A DNA stretch of 64,000 nucleotides from Psychrosphaera algicola (GCF_028401425.1 NZ_JAQOMS010000002.1:4627518-4691517), one strand, 5' to 3'; positions 31,088 to 41,580 are shown, counted from the stretch's first letter. Program-made: numbers and translations. The notes: generated by a model not told the origin, from the letters alone.

Positions 31088-31417
31088 CTAAATACATTTA
31101 GCTGGTTTTGGTAGCCCTGCAATTCGAGTCGCTTGTTTTGCAGGCCCTTTTGGGAACAATCGATAAAGATAAATACTGTTACCTTTATCTGCCCCGAGTT
31201 CTTTTGCCATCGCTTTGACTAATAGACGTATAGCCGGGCTTGTTTTAAATTCGATATAAAAATTTCGGACAAAATTAACCACTTCCCAGTGATTATCTGT
31301 CATTGTGATGTTTTCTAATTCTGCGATATGATTGGCTAGTTCTATACTCCAATCGTCTAAATTGATCAGGTATTCATGTTTGTCTGTTTCATAAGAAGTG
31401 CCGTTAAATTCGATCAT
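31088..31417 (-). CDS. tusE: Sulfurtransferase TusE (DsrC family)
   Basis: Accepts persulfide sulfur from TusBCD and passes it to MnmA for 2-thiolation of tRNA wobble uridine. 109 residues with the conserved C-terminal Cys in KPAKCI and the DsrC core MTDNHWEVVNFVRNFYIEF, LVKAMAKELG. Frame intact. Next to tusB. Confidence 0.95.
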   Translation of the reverse strand: MIEFNGTSYETDKHEYLINLDDWSIELANHIAELENITMTDNHWEVVNFVRNFYIEFKTSPAIRLLVKAMAKELGADKGNSIYLYRLFPKGPAKQATRIAGLPKPAKCI

Positions 31418-31426
31418 GGTGCTTAT

Positions 31427-31696
31427 TTACCAACTTAATATATTATTTGCGCTTTCACAAAACTCGACCCACTGCGGGTCGTTAATCATTTCAAAGTGTT
31501 CATTTTCCCTTATATGTCGGGCGTTACAGTCAAGTTCTCGAGCGAAAAAACTGATGTTATCTATGGGTTTTATCGTAGGCAGCCTATACACAGCGTCCTG
31601 AGTAAATAGCACTTTGTCGCCACTGGACAAGAGTTGTTTCACGTTGTTCCATTGTTCGGACGTAAATAAGATGTGCAAGCTATTTGTTGTGGTCAT
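31427..31696 (-). CDS. tusB: Sulfurtransferase complex subunit TusB (DsrH family)
   Basis: 89 residues starting MTTTNSLHILFTSEQWNNVKQLLSSGDKVLFTQDAVY, the DsrH fold of the TusBCD hexamer. Frame intact. It begins 12 bases after the tusC stop. Confidence 0.9.
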   Translation of the reverse strand: MTTTNSLHILFTSEQWNNVKQLLSSGDKVLFTQDAVYRLPTIKPIDNISFFARELDCNARHIRENEHFEMINDPQWVEFCESANNILSW

Positions 31697-31708
31697 GATT
31701 ATTTCAAC

Positions 31709-32078
31709 TTAAATAACGTAAATGTGTTTGGCGTTTTGTTTTAACTGAATAATGCCGCCGGGGTCTAATGTCAGTACGCTTGGCATCACATTTTTTTATG
31801 GAACCCCAACTTGTTTAATGACTTTTGGCAAACGAATGTTTCTTCTATATCGTACATTTCAAGTAATTTAAAGGTGCTCAAATAGTCTTTCTGACCTATC
31901 AGTTCGGGGTTTGCTCAATTAAACACTGAGTCACGCCTAATCCTAAAAATAACACACTGACCCGTTGGTCAAATGCGCCAAAAATCAAAGACAAATCCAA
32001 TGCTTCTTTACCAGCTAAAGCATTCAACGCACTTTGTGTATGGATGATTAATATGTCGTTTATGACTTGGTCATTCAT
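31709..32078 (-). CDS. tusC: Sulfurtransferase complex subunit TusC (DsrF family), two frame breaks
   Basis: No single open frame covers it, but the translation joins as MNDQVINDILIIHTQSALNA, EALDLSLIFGAFDQRVSVLF, then after a short C run (near 31915) ELIGQKDYLSTFKLLEMYDI, then after a short A run (near 31794) VMPSVLTLDPGGIIQLKQN and the stop at 31709-31711. About 123 residues against 119 in E. coli. Start overlaps the tusD stop. Position between tusD and tusB settles the identity. Confidence 0.88.
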
Positions 32079-32434
32079 TTAAACTGCACCATTTTGTCAG
32101 ACTCAGTGGTGAGCTCAGCAAATTCAGCTAGGCCGGAAAGGGTAAAGCTCGGGTGCAGTGCATCGGCATTAACACCGCGTTTTTCCGCCGCAGTCACGCA
32201 CATCAATAGCGGGATATTATGTTGTGAATTTAAGTTAACTAATTGCGATTGACCATTGAGTTCATCAGAGGGGATATCCAAATTATTAGACCCGTTTAAT
32301 ACTGCGTCTTGATACAAAAAAACCGCTGTAATTGAATTTCCACGGTCAATGGCCGCTTGAGCAAATTGGCAGGCCGTCGCCACACTCTGGTGAGACCAAG
32401 GCGGGCAATGTAATACGAGAATAAAGCGATTCAT
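32075..32434 (-). CDS. tusD: Sulfurtransferase complex subunit TusD (DsrE family)
   Basis: 119 residues from MNRFILVLHCPPWSHQSV; an upstream in-frame ATG at 32464 is possible, but the family begins at the beta-strand RFILVL. Active-site Cys lies in LLMCVTAAEKRGV. First gene of tusD-C-B-E-trxC, overlapping tusC. Delivers cysteine-desulfurase sulfur to TusE. Confidence 0.93.
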   Translation of the reverse strand: MNRFILVLHCPPWSHQSVATACQFAQAAIDRGNSITAVFLYQDAVLNGSNNLDIPSDELNGQSQLVNLNSQHNIPLLMCVTAAEKRGVNADALHPSFTLSGLAEFAELTTESDKMVQFK

Positions 32435-32650
32435 AAAACACTCAATAAGGAATTCAAAACACAATGTAAGGGTAGTGCCGTCATTGTATTACATCTACCA
32501 CAACTTGCTAATACTTTACGTTAAAAAAGAATACTGAATTAAATCTGAAATTAGGGCACGGAAGAAAGCGGCGACAAACAATAAACAAGCTATAGAGTAA
32601 ATCATTTAAGTGATTGGTCAGGTGTGAAAAACAATGGCGAAAAAGTGGCA

Positions 32651-32677
32651 AAAAAAGCCTCACTATGTGAGGCTTTT
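32651..32677 (-). terminator. Terminator after yccA
   Basis: Stem aaaagcctcac / gtgaggctttt with a T run on the minus strand, 24 bases past the yccA stop. Confidence 0.85.
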
Positions 32678-32700
32678 AATGATTAAGTAAGGTAACGAAA

Positions 32701-33366
32701 TTAATCGTCACTACCACCAAATGCAGTTAGTAACTGAATAAGGCTTAGGAAGATGTTGTAAATCGATACAAACAACGTCACTGTTGCTAAGATGTAGTTT
32801 GTTTCACCACCACGCACAATTGCTTGAGTTTGAAGCAAAATTGCACCAGATGAGAATAAAATAAACATCGAGCTAATGACTAACGATAACGCTGGAAGGT
32901 TTAGGAAAATGTTTGCAACTACTGCTGCAATAATAACCCAGAATCCTGCCATCATCATGCCGTTTAAGAATGACAAGTCACGTTTAGTCGTCAACGCATA
33001 AGCCGAAACACCGAAGAAGGTTAGGGCTGTGCCACCAAGCGCAGTCATAACAATCTCGCCGCCGCCTGCGCCGATAACCATATTTAGTATTGGTCCAAGG
33101 CTATAACCAAGGAAGCCTGTAAAAGCAAATACTGCAATTAAGCCAGTAGATGAATTCGCCGCTTTATGAACCCAAAACAACAAGCCATAAAATCCAACCA
33201 ACATTAGGATTAATCCTAGGTGTGGTAAATTCAATGCCATTGCTGCACCAGCGACGATAGCAGCGAAGGCAAGCGTCATCGCGAGTAATGAGTAAGTATT
33301 GCGTAATACCTTATTCGTCTGTAATACAGATGCTTCAGTACTTTGATACGCTGTTCTGCTGTCCAT
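32701..33366 (-). CDS. yccA: Bax inhibitor-1 / YccA family membrane protein
   Basis: 221 residues with seven predicted transmembrane segments (for example LAMTLAFAAIVAGAAMAL, LILMLVGFYGLLFWV, VIIAAVVANIFLNLPALSLVIS) and the C-terminal family motif SIYNIFLSLIQLL. In E. coli YccA binds and modulates the FtsH protease; the same role here is inferred. Next to the tus genes, as in E. coli. Confidence 0.93.
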   Translation of the reverse strand: MDSRTAYQSTEASVLQTNKVLRNTYSLLAMTLAFAAIVAGAAMALNLPHLGLILMLVGFYGLLFWVHKAANSSTGLIAVFAFTGFLGYSLGPILNMVIGAGGGEIVMTALGGTALTFFGVSAYALTTKRDLSFLNGMMMAGFWVIIAAVVANIFLNLPALSLVISSMFILFSSGAILLQTQAIVRGGETNYILATVTLFVSIYNIFLSLIQLLTAFGGSDD

Positions 33367-33834
33367 TGTGAACTCCTGTTATTCAACAAAATAATTATGA
33401 CAAACTAAACGTAGTTTTCACCAAATTACGTCTCTGGTCAATACATTGGGGTAAAGAAATTTTATTCAAGTTTATTAATAAATATTAATTATGTATTTTA
33501 ATTGTGTCTTATTGGTAACTTATGTGCCTGTAAGTGTTGTGTGGCAGCGCTTCCCAGCAATTTAGTTTTTTAACATTATCACTTACGATAATTATTGCCG
33601 CTTAATATTCGAACTAAATTTGTTTTTTACTGCAACTAGTCGCTAAGTTTTTGGAATTTTTAGGCTAGCGTTAAAATTTTTATTCGATGATAACAGCAAT
33701 GATAACAGCAATCATTTTGGTGTTTGAAATTTGGCCGCTTATTTCTTTGTTTTTGGGGTTTTTGATGAATATTCAACCTCAGTGGTTTAAAAAGCACCAT
33801 TCAACTCACTTTTTACGTTTTTTTAGATTTACAC
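33367..33834. other. Intergenic region upstream of yccA and the tRNA-Ser genes
   Basis: About 470 AT-rich bases with no supportable gene. It must hold the yccA promoter (minus strand); I could not single it out. Confidence 0.5.
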
Positions 33835-33863
33835 TTTACATCAGGCGATTAGGTCACTAATAT
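33835..33863 (+). promoter_or_regulatory. Sigma-70 promoter of the tRNA-Ser pair
   Basis: TTTACA at 33835-33840, a 17-bp spacer and TAATAT at 33858-33863, then a GC-rich discriminator (gcgcccc), 14 bases before the first tRNA. Confidence 0.85.
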
Positions 33864-33877
33864 GCGCCCCATCAAGT

Positions 33878-33968
33878 GGAGAGGTGGCAGAGCTCGGTCG
33901 AATGCACCTGACTTGAAATCAGGCGAAGGGTTAAACCTTCCGGGGTTCGAATCCCTCCCTCTCCGCCA
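33878..33968 (+). tRNA. serT: tRNA-Ser (anticodon TGA), first copy
   Basis: 91-nt class II tRNA. Acceptor ggagagg/cctctcc, anticodon loop cttgaaa (TGA), long variable arm and encoded CCA. Confidence 0.95.
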
Positions 33969-34013
33969 CTTATTTTTACATCGAGTTGTTACAACTCGAT
34001 TACATCGACTAAT

Positions 34014-34104
34014 GGAAAGCTGGCAGAGCTCGGTCGAATGCACCTGACTTGAAATCAGGCGAAGGGTTAAACCTTCCGGGGTTCGAATCCCTCGCTTTCC
34101 GCCA
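34014..34104 (+). tRNA. serT: tRNA-Ser (anticodon TGA), second copy
   Basis: Same as the first copy over most of its length, but with acceptor ggaaagc/gctttcc (compensating changes on both sides). A hairpin (tcgagttgt/acaactcga, 33981-33999) lies in the spacer between the copies, plausibly an RNA-processing signal. Confidence 0.95.
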
Positions 34105-34110
34105 TATAAA

Positions 34111-34142
34111 CAACCCTAGTGATTAATATCACTGGGGTTTTT
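34111..34142 (+). terminator. Terminator after the tRNA-Ser pair
   Basis: Stem aaccctagtgat / atcactggggtt (one G-T pair) with loop taat and a T run. Confidence 0.85.
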
Positions 34143-34482
34143 ATTGCCTGTAATATACGCCTAAATATCGGCTTATTGAGCCCATTAAAAGCCTGCACAC
34201 CTTTGCTACTTATCGATAAAGCTCTTTATACATTAGGTTTATTTGATGTTTAGTATAAATCATCGTTTACGCTAAATTATTGTCTTAATCAGAATCCAGA
34301 AACCGAGTCTAAAATCCATCACACTCATTATTGTCAGTCGCTTTTGTCGAGACTGTTACAAAAATTAAGTTTTACTGTTGAAATTCAGTTGTTGTTAAAA
34401 TTTTGGCGGGTAGTGGAAAATAAATGTCTTTGAAGAAGCTGTATTGGACCAAATGCAAACACCACTTGGTCCGAGGCTTTTC
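34143..34482. other. Intergenic region downstream of tRNA-Ser
   Basis: 340 AT-rich bases without a supportable gene. Near 34448-34473 a ggaccaa/ttggtcc inverted repeat may be a weak transcription end for yfcH on the minus strand; it lacks a T run. Confidence 0.45.
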
Positions 34483-35386
34483 TTAAAGTAAAAGTAGATC
34501 TTCGAGCGCGTCAGCTAAAACTGGATATTTAAATTCAAATTTATTGTCGAGTAATTTAGTAGGAACAGCGTTTTGGCCAAATATTATAAGGTCAGCTCTT
34601 TCGCCCAATGTCATTCGCAATACAAACCTAGGGACTCTTAAGATCGCCGGGCGATGCAAGACAGTTGCTAGGGCATGAGTAAATTCTTTGTTCGAAACTG
34701 GGGTTGGAGCTGACAAATTAATCGGACCACTAATGTTTTTATTCTCCAGAACAAACTTCACAGCGCTAGCCCAGTCTTTTACGTGGATCCAAGGCATATA
34801 TTGCTTGCCATTAGAAATTTTTCCACCAAATCCAGCCCAAAATGGCGGGATCATTTTTTCTAAAGCGCCACCTTGGTTAGACAGGACAATGCCTGTCCGA
34901 AGCAAGGTGACATTAGCGTGTTTTGCCGTGGTAGCAATTTCTTCCCATTGCTGACATAACTTACTACCGAAGTCATTGCCAAATGAGCTAAATGTTTCGT
35001 CTATAGACTCTGCACCTTGTGGGCCATAAATACCCACAGCACTTGCACTAATAAATTGGATTTTTTATCTGCACTGCATTCCGAGTTTATTTTAGCAACG
35101 AGAGCCTTTGTTGTATCAAACCGGCTGCTCATTATTTGCTTCTTACGCTTAGCGGTCCATTTTTATCAACTATGGGTTCACCAGCTAAGTTAATAATTGC
35201 GTCAAAATCGACTAAGTTTATTTCATCAAATGAGTCAATAACGGTAATTGAAGCATGCAGGTTTCTGCAGGCCTTTGCGTAGTTACGAGTAAAAACAGTC
35301 AATTTGTGAACTTCATTATCAAATCTGAGGAGCCTTATAAGCGCTGCTCCCAATAATCCTGTTCCACCGGTAATTAGAATATTCAT
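34483..35386 (-). CDS. yfcH: TIGR01777 family NAD(P)-binding epimerase YfcH (two frame breaks)
   Basis: Extended SDR-like protein of unknown substrate. N-terminus MNILITGGTGLLGAALIRLL (GGTGxxG), INLAGEPIVDK, then breaks in two A runs (T on +): near 35160-35164 (expected DKKWTAKRKKQIMSSR) and near 35062-35067 (expected FISASAVGIYGPQG). The C-terminal DUF1731-like segment is PRFVLRMTLGERADLI, followed by FEFKYPVLADALEDLL. About 301 residues, normal for the family. Confidence 0.9.
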
Positions 35387-35647
35387 TAACCTGCCAATTT
35401 ATTTTTTAATTTCAGTAAAATAGCTTTACTATAGGTTTTTGTTAGTTTTGTGGCTCAAAAGAGCTGTAATTTGGTTTAAAAGCCTAACATTACCTTTAGG
35501 CTCCCAATTTAAATGGGACAATGAACCAAATCAACCATTTAGTTTATTATTTTTGGTAACAACAAATTTTAGATTAGCAATTTAGTAAAATTGCTAAAAT
35601 TGTTCAGTTGCAATAAGTGAACGCAAATATCCTTAAAGGAAAAGTAG

Positions 35648-36694
35648 ATGTCTAAGCTCGAAATGAACTTTGCCACAAGATTTTTATTTACGATGGCCTG
35701 TTTAATTATTTTATTGGCAGGAATAAAAGCGGCGAGCGCCATTTTAGTTCCATTTTTGTTATCCATGTTTATCGCCATTATTGCCAATCCACTAGTTAAT
35801 AAACTAATTGCACTTCGGATCCCTCGAGTCTTTGCTGTGCTCATTATTTTGAGTCTATTAGTCGGTGCTGGAATGTCCATCGCTGGCGTTGTTGGGCAAT
35901 CGTTTAATGACTTTTCACAGTCGCTGCCTGTTTACCAAGCAAAGTTATCTAATGAGCTCGAGTGGATAGTGAACAAACTTGCGTTATTTGATATTCATGT
36001 AGATCAATCGTTACTGACTCAATACTTTAATCCGAGTATTGCTATGCAAATGGTTGGCAATTTATTAAGTGGATTTGGCGGTGTTATGGCCAATTTATTT
36101 TTAATCATTCTTACCGTTGTTTTTATGTTGTTTGAAGCGCCGGATGTATCTAAGAAGGTTCATATTGCATTAGACGATCCTACAATGAAAATGCGTCATG
36201 TAGACCGCTTTTTAGAGTCTGTAAATAGTTATCTCGCGATTAAATCTCTAGTCAGTTTAGGAACCGCAACAGCGGTTGGCGTCTTATTGTGGATATTAGA
36301 TATTGATTACGTATTGCTTTGGTCTGTGTTGGCATTTTTGTTTAATTTCATTCCTAACATAGGATCAATTATTGCTGCTGTGCCAGCGGTACTGCTTGCC
36401 ATTGTTGTCCAAAGTCCAGCGGTTGCGGGCATTTTGGCGTTAGGCTATATTGCGATTAACACGATTTTTGGCAATGTCATTGAACCTAAATTTATGGGCC
36501 GTGGTTTAGGTTTATCAACCTTGGTTGTATTTTTATCTTTGATATTTTGGGGATGGTTATTAGGCACTGTCGGAATGTTACTTTCTGTACCCCTTACGAT
36601 GATAGTAAAAATTGCGCTTGAGGCAAATGCCGACAGTCGTTGGTTAGCTTTGTTATTGAGTAATGTTGATGATACTGAGCTCAAAAATTCATAA
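35648..36694 (+). CDS. AI-2E family transporter (PerM/YhhT-like permease)
   Basis: 348 residues with about eight transmembrane segments and the family motifs FNFIPNIGSIIAAVPAVLLA, FGNVIEPKFMGRGLGLSTLVV and LGTVGMLLSVPLTMIVKI. Members include TqsA and various small-molecule exporters; the substrate is unknown. An aaaggaaaag Shine-Dalgarno precedes the ATG. Frame intact. Confidence 0.9.
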   Translation: MSKLEMNFATRFLFTMACLIILLAGIKAASAILVPFLLSMFIAIIANPLVNKLIALRIPRVFAVLIILSLLVGAGMSIAGVVGQSFNDFSQSLPVYQAKLSNELEWIVNKLALFDIHVDQSLLTQYFNPSIAMQMVGNLLSGFGGVMANLFLIILTVVFMLFEAPDVSKKVHIALDDPTMKMRHVDRFLESVNSYLAIKSLVSLGTATAVGVLLWILDIDYVLLWSVLAFLFNFIPNIGSIIAAVPAVLLAIVVQSPAVAGILALGYIAINTIFGNVIEPKFMGRGLGLSTLVVFLSLIFWGWLLGTVGMLLSVPLTMIVKIALEANADSRWLALLLSNVDDTELKNS

Positions 36695-36785
36695 CAGTGT
36701 AAGAGTGACTCAGGTTCAAAGTACGCTCAAATTCAACGGCGTTGGAGGATAGGCTGATTGGCATTGATTAGACTGAGGCGTTTAT

Positions 36786-36826
36786 GCTGTACTTACAAAA
36801 GTATTGTGGCTTTTGGCAAGTACAGC
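36786..36826. other. Long two-tier hairpin between convergent genes
   Basis: gctgtactt (36786-36794) pairs with aagtacagc (36818-36826), and inside it caaaag pairs with cttttg. It lies between the 3' ends of the permease and chemoreceptor genes, without a T run on either side. Could be a shared 3' stabiliser or part of a small RNA. Confidence 0.5.
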
Positions 36827-36847
36827 GCAATTTAGACGTTTAGTGGC

Positions 36848-37928
36848 TTAAGAATGAAGCAAGTTGTCTAACAATCCTGTTACTTTATTTGAAGCCTGTT
36901 CCATTTTATTGAGCGTATTTATTGCCTCTGCTTTATCACCTTTTTCAAGTTGTTTTAACGCCTCTAGTCCGAACTTATGCACTTGGCGGTGAGGTTCATC
37001 AATATGCATAAAGGTTGTGTTACTGCCAAATTTACTCTTACCTTCAGTTACATACCATTGACCAAGACGACACGACGAGTGGTCGGCAAATTCGTTAATT
37101 GATTTCGAACTAAGCCCTGCAGCGACCGCATATACATCACCTTTCCAAACCACATGATCTAACTTAACGGTTTGAATAAACGATTGCATTGTGGCGGACT
37201 CAATTGTTGATTTCATTTGATTACAAACACCAATGATGTTGCTGTAATCTTCATTTAATGTATTTACGCCGTTAGACAAGTCTCGGTTGCTTAATTGAAT
37301 TCGATCAACTGAGGTAACAGTTTCATTGGTCGAGCGGATAATTTCATTTACGAGATCAGACACTTCGTTTGCAGATTCATTCGTGTTGTTCGCCAACGCA
37401 CGAACTTCATCGGCAACAACAGAGAAGCCGCGACCCGCTTCCCCGCACGCGCAGCTTCAATGGCTGCATTAAGTGCTAATAAATTGGTTTGGTCCGAAAT
37501 TTTCGAAATAGTGGATACAAAGGTATTAATTTTATCAGCCATTTCAGATAAGCCTGAAATATTGGTTGTCATCGAACCCATTTGGTCGCCAAGACCCGCC
37601 ATGCCACCAACGATTGAATTTAGTGCATTTGATGAGGTATCAAACAGTTCATTAATCAATGCGATAGAGCGACTTTCTTCCTCTATTTGTTGAAATGATA
37701 CTGCAACCGCTTCTCGAACCGATTTTATTTGCTCGAACGAGTCAACCGTACAGGCTAATAACTGTGCGTCAAATTCATTAAACGACTGATCAAACGCATT
37801 TTTTCATTTTGTAACTCCAAAATAAGTTCGTCTGCATTGGTTACCGTTTGGTTTAACGATACAATTTCAGCCTTAAGCCGAGTATTCTCTGATGACAAAG
37901 CGTCATATCTAGATTTTGAAACAAACAT
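36848..37928 (-). CDS. Soluble methyl-accepting chemotaxis protein with C-terminal CZB domain (two frame breaks)
   Basis: About 360 residues and no transmembrane helix. N-terminal coiled coil (MFVSKSRYDALSSENTRLKAEI), MCP signalling hairpin [31 protein letters not shown], and a C-terminal chemoreceptor zinc-binding domain (LDHVVWKGDVYAV, CRLGQWY, HRQVHKFG). Breaks: an A run near 37801-37806, and a run near 37440-37444 one base short at the tip of the MCP hairpin. Related cytosolic CZB receptors sense zinc or oxidants such as HOCl; the ligand here is not known. Confidence 0.9.
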
Positions 37929-38070
37929 ATGAATGATCTTCTTTTAATTAATTATTTTGGTTTATCGGCCTTTTATCGCTAATATTTAACTTTATATTAA
38001 TTAAAGTAATTTTCTATCAGCAGACATGTGTTATTAATTATAGACAGGTTTTAAATAAAAAGGAGAGGTT

Positions 38071-38580
38071 GTGTTTACCCTAATAGCCAAATTATTAAAT
38101 GTACTTAATTCAGATTCAGAGCCGAAACATCTGGCACTCGCCATTGTGTTAGCAATGTTAGCAGGTTTTAATTCCATCATGAGCGTTTTTGGTGTTTTTA
38201 TTTTATTATTACTGATTGTTTTGCGAGCGAATTTGACCGTTTTCATTGCAATGCTCGCGGTGTTTAGTGGCTTGAAGTTGTTATTCATTACGTTTATTTC
38301 AGATTTTGGTGGTTATTTATTGCAACTTCCATCGTTAGTTTCAACTTGGACAGAGCTATATCAGGCTACCTGGTTTAGATTTTCGGAACTTTATAATAGT
38401 GCCGTTATGGGACAATTAGTGAGTTCGATTATATTAATCGTTCCAATTTATGCGTTGTCGTTTTGGTTAATTGTTAAGTATCGCTTAGCAATGAAACACT
38501 TTGTCGAGCGTTTTAAAATTGTTCAAAGTTTAAAAGCAAGTAAGTTTTACCAAATCTATCTAAGCGTTCAATCTGCGTAG
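38071..38580 (+). CDS. TIGR03546 family membrane protein
   Basis: 169 residues, GTG start after an aggagagg Shine-Dalgarno. Hydrophobic: ALAIVLAMLAGFNSIMSVFG, FILLLLIVLRANLTVFIAML and a later segment SSIILIVPIYALSFWLIVKY. Function unknown. Always found paired with TIGR03545, as here (21 bases apart). Confidence 0.8.
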   Translation: MFTLIAKLLNVLNSDSEPKHLALAIVLAMLAGFNSIMSVFGVFILLLLIVLRANLTVFIAMLAVFSGLKLLFITFISDFGGYLLQLPSLVSTWTELYQATWFRFSELYNSAVMGQLVSSIILIVPIYALSFWLIVKYRLAMKHFVERFKIVQSLKASKFYQIYLSVQSA

Positions 38581-38601
38581 TCGAATAGGGAAATAAGTTT
38601 C

Positions 38602-40525
38602 ATGAGTAAAAAGAAGTAGCGAAAAAAGCGCAGAAGTGGAAGGCCAAGTCGACGAGAATAAAGAGGCTGACGCTAAAGCAAAGGCGAAACCAAAAGGGTT
38701 ACTCAGAGTTGGTGGGATAGGTGGCGTTGCCGTCATAGCAGCGGCTGTTTATTTTGGTATTAATCCAGCCGCAAAATTTGGGCTACAAATGGCGTTAGAG
38801 TCGACTTTTGGCACGGAAACAGAAATAGAAGCAGTCAATGTTAGTTGGTCTCCATTTGGGTTAACAATAGAAAACCTACAACAAACCGATCCTGATAACT
38901 TAAACCGTAATCTGTTCCAGTTTGACCAAGCAGAAGTACAAGTCAGACCCCTAGATTATTTGATGGGTAATACAGTAATCGACAGTTTAAAAGTAGTTGA
39001 ATTACAATTTGACGGTGCAAGAGCAGAACCCGGTGTCCGTATAGTTAAAGATGACCAATCAGCAGATACGTCACAAGAGACTGATTCTGATACAACGGAA
39101 AATGACCAACATGAAGGGATGTCATTCCCAAGTTCTAAAGAACTCTTAGCCAAAGCAGATCTACAAACCGAAATTAAAGCGAAAAATTTTCAACAGGTTT
39201 GGAAAACACAAAGCAGCGAGTTAAAGTCGGTTTATAAGGACCTCCCGGATAAAGGTTCGGTGAAAAGTTATGAACAACAATGGCAAGAAATTGAAGATAC
39301 CGAAATATCATCATTAGATGATTTAAAAGTTTTGAAGGAAAAAGTTGCCAAACTCAAAGCTGAAATAAATGCGGATAGGCTAAAAATTAAGACCGCGAAA
39401 GCAAAATACAAAACTAGCAAAGCCGAAATAGATCAAGCTTATAATGAGTTAAAAGACGCACCTATGGACAAGACTGGGAGTCGATTAAAAAAACATTGCC
39501 TATTGATGATCCAAATACTCTAGCGATAAGCCAATTGTTGTTTGGTGATAAAATCACTTCTTATTTAGAGCAGGGTATGGGGTTCTATACCACCGCTAAA
39601 CCGTATTTGGATAACTACCTTAAAAATAAAAAAGCGGAAGAGGCTGAGCCAGAGGTTATAGTCGGTGAAAACATTGTCTTTCCTTTAAACGACCCATTGC
39701 CAACGTGGTTGATAGTTGATGCGGAAATTAGCCTAACATTAAGTGGTAAATCTTGGTTGGTAACTGCAAGTGAGATTACGAGTGAATCTTATGTGCGTAA
39801 TATTCCGGGTGAATATGTTATGTCGCACGTTGCAAAACAAGGCGGCAGCATAAATATCGAAGGGACATTTTTTGCGGCACAAGATGCTAAGTTCACCACA
39901 GACGGTAAATGGAATATGTCGGAGCTAGCCGTAAATAATTACTCAATCGCTGGTGATTCAGACTTGTCATTAGAGTTGGAACACGGAAAACTGCTGGGTT
40001 CGGGTACATTCGAATATGAGAACGAATTAAATTCAGAGCATCTATTAGCGTTCAGTGAAACAATATTTTCGGGCAATGGGACTGGAGATTTTGCTGAAAT
40101 TTTATTGGATTCATTATCGAGTGTAGACCAGTTTAATATCAATATGAACGTCAGTGGTAAATTGAAATCACCTGATTTAGCCGTAGATTCTGACCTTGAT
40201 AATAAAGTAAATAGTGCCTTTAGAGCGGCTGTCAAAAAGAGTTTAAAAAAGTTGAAAGCGAAACCAAAGCTGAATTGAGTCAAAAGGTTGAGCAAAACCT
40301 GACGGAAAAAGCCCCTGAGTTACAAAAGCTTAGAGACTTTGGCAAAGATTTAGATGAATGGGAGTCAACTCTCAAAAATAAAGCGGAAGACAAAATTGAT
40401 GCGCTGATAGACAACAAAAAACAGCAATTCGAAGATAAAATAAAAAAGAAGCCGAAGACAAAATTAAAGATAAATTAGAAGACAAAGTTAAGGACAAACT
40501 TAAAGGATTTAAGTGTTGTGAATAA
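38602..40525 (+). CDS. TIGR03545 family protein (about five frame breaks)
   Basis: About 640 residues when joined. Start MSKKEVAKKSAEVEGQ requires adding a base to two A runs (38608-38612, 38622-38627); then one transmembrane helix GGIGGVAVIAAAVYFGINP and an AsmA-like stretch (VNVSWSPFGLTIENLQQTDP, VRPLDYLMGNTVIDSLKV). Further breaks near 39472-39478, 40245-40250 and 40441-40446, all in or near A runs. The lysine-rich C-terminus (EAEDKIKDKLEDKVKDK) ends at 40525. Probably an inner-membrane-anchored periplasmic protein; role unknown, paired with TIGR03546. Confidence 0.75.
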
Positions 40526-40566
40526 TATGGTGTTCAGCCTTTAAAACGGTGAAATTTACTGAGCGT

Positions 40567-40599
40567 AAAAGCGTCTAATATTGTCATTAGGCGCTTTTT
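40567..40599 (+). terminator. Terminator after the TIGR03545 gene
   Basis: Stem aaaagcgtctaat / attaggcgctttt (one G-T pair) and a T run. Confidence 0.85.
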
Positions 40600-40689
40600 A
40601 TTATCAATAGATTTAACTTGCTCTTTTGTTTTGCATTTTTTACAAAATCACTAAACTGGTCTTACCTTGCTCATCTTACCAGTTGCCTT

Positions 40690-41488
40690 ATGTCAATCGA
40701 ATCAATACTAAACAAAATGTCCGAAAAGCAGGACAGCTATGAATTAACCATTCCCGTCACCTATGGGGCCAAGGTCGTACTGCATTTGGTGGGATATCCG
40801 CTGCTGTTTGTTTTCAAGCGGCACAAAATCTTATTGTAGACCAACGCACACCGCGTTCGTTTCATTGTAATTTTATTGGTCCGGTCACCTGTGGTGAGCC
40901 ACTGAAAGTCACGGCAGAAATATTAAGAACCGGCAAGAATGTGACTCAGATAGTGGCCTCAGTTTTACAAAACGACCGAGTTTGTGTCATGGCTCAGATC
41001 TGTTTTGGTATCAGTCGTGGATCAATATTGCATAAACCCGATACAACTAAACACGCCTTAACGGTTCCCAAAAAGGTAACTTCCTACCTCAAATTCCAAA
41101 GCTTGTTCCTAAGTTTATACAACATTTTGAACTCGCGGTGGAGAAGGGCAGTTTATCCCTAGGTAAATCCGATGACCCTGTGTTACACGGATGGTCCAAA
41201 TTAAAACACCCACCGGCTCAAATGACATATGCGTGCTTAATTGCAGTAATGGATGCATGGCCACCAACGATGTATCAAATGAAACGGATCCCAGCTCCGG
41301 CAAGCACCATGAGTTGGGATGTTGAATTTATTGCACCAATCGATGATTTAAATGGTGAAGAATGGATTGCGAGTGTAAATGAAGCCCGCCACATTGAAGA
41401 TGGCTATGGTCATGAAGAGTCAACGTTTTGGGCCCCAGATGGCAGGGTCCTAGCGTATTCTCGACAGGTTGTGGCGATATTTGCGTAA
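40690..41488 (+). CDS. Acyl-CoA thioesterase, double-hotdog family (two frame breaks)
   Basis: About 265 residues. MSIESILNKMSEKQDSYELTI, then WGQGRTAFGGISAA (typical hotdog helix start) after a break at 40760-40766, where CCTATGG stands for CCTGG; a second break is in an A run near 41070-41074 (expected PKKGNFLPQIPKLVP). The second hotdog has HPPAQMTYACLIAVMDAWPP and ASTMSWDVEFIAPI. Hydrolyses acyl-CoA esters; chain specificity unknown. Confidence 0.82.
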
Positions 41489-41580
41489 ATTTATTGCTCT
41501 GTAGCGCCCTTATCTGTCTTGCATGCAGGCTTTTCTAAGAACTGCAGACGGCTATTTCATTTAAAGGCGATTTACTTTTA

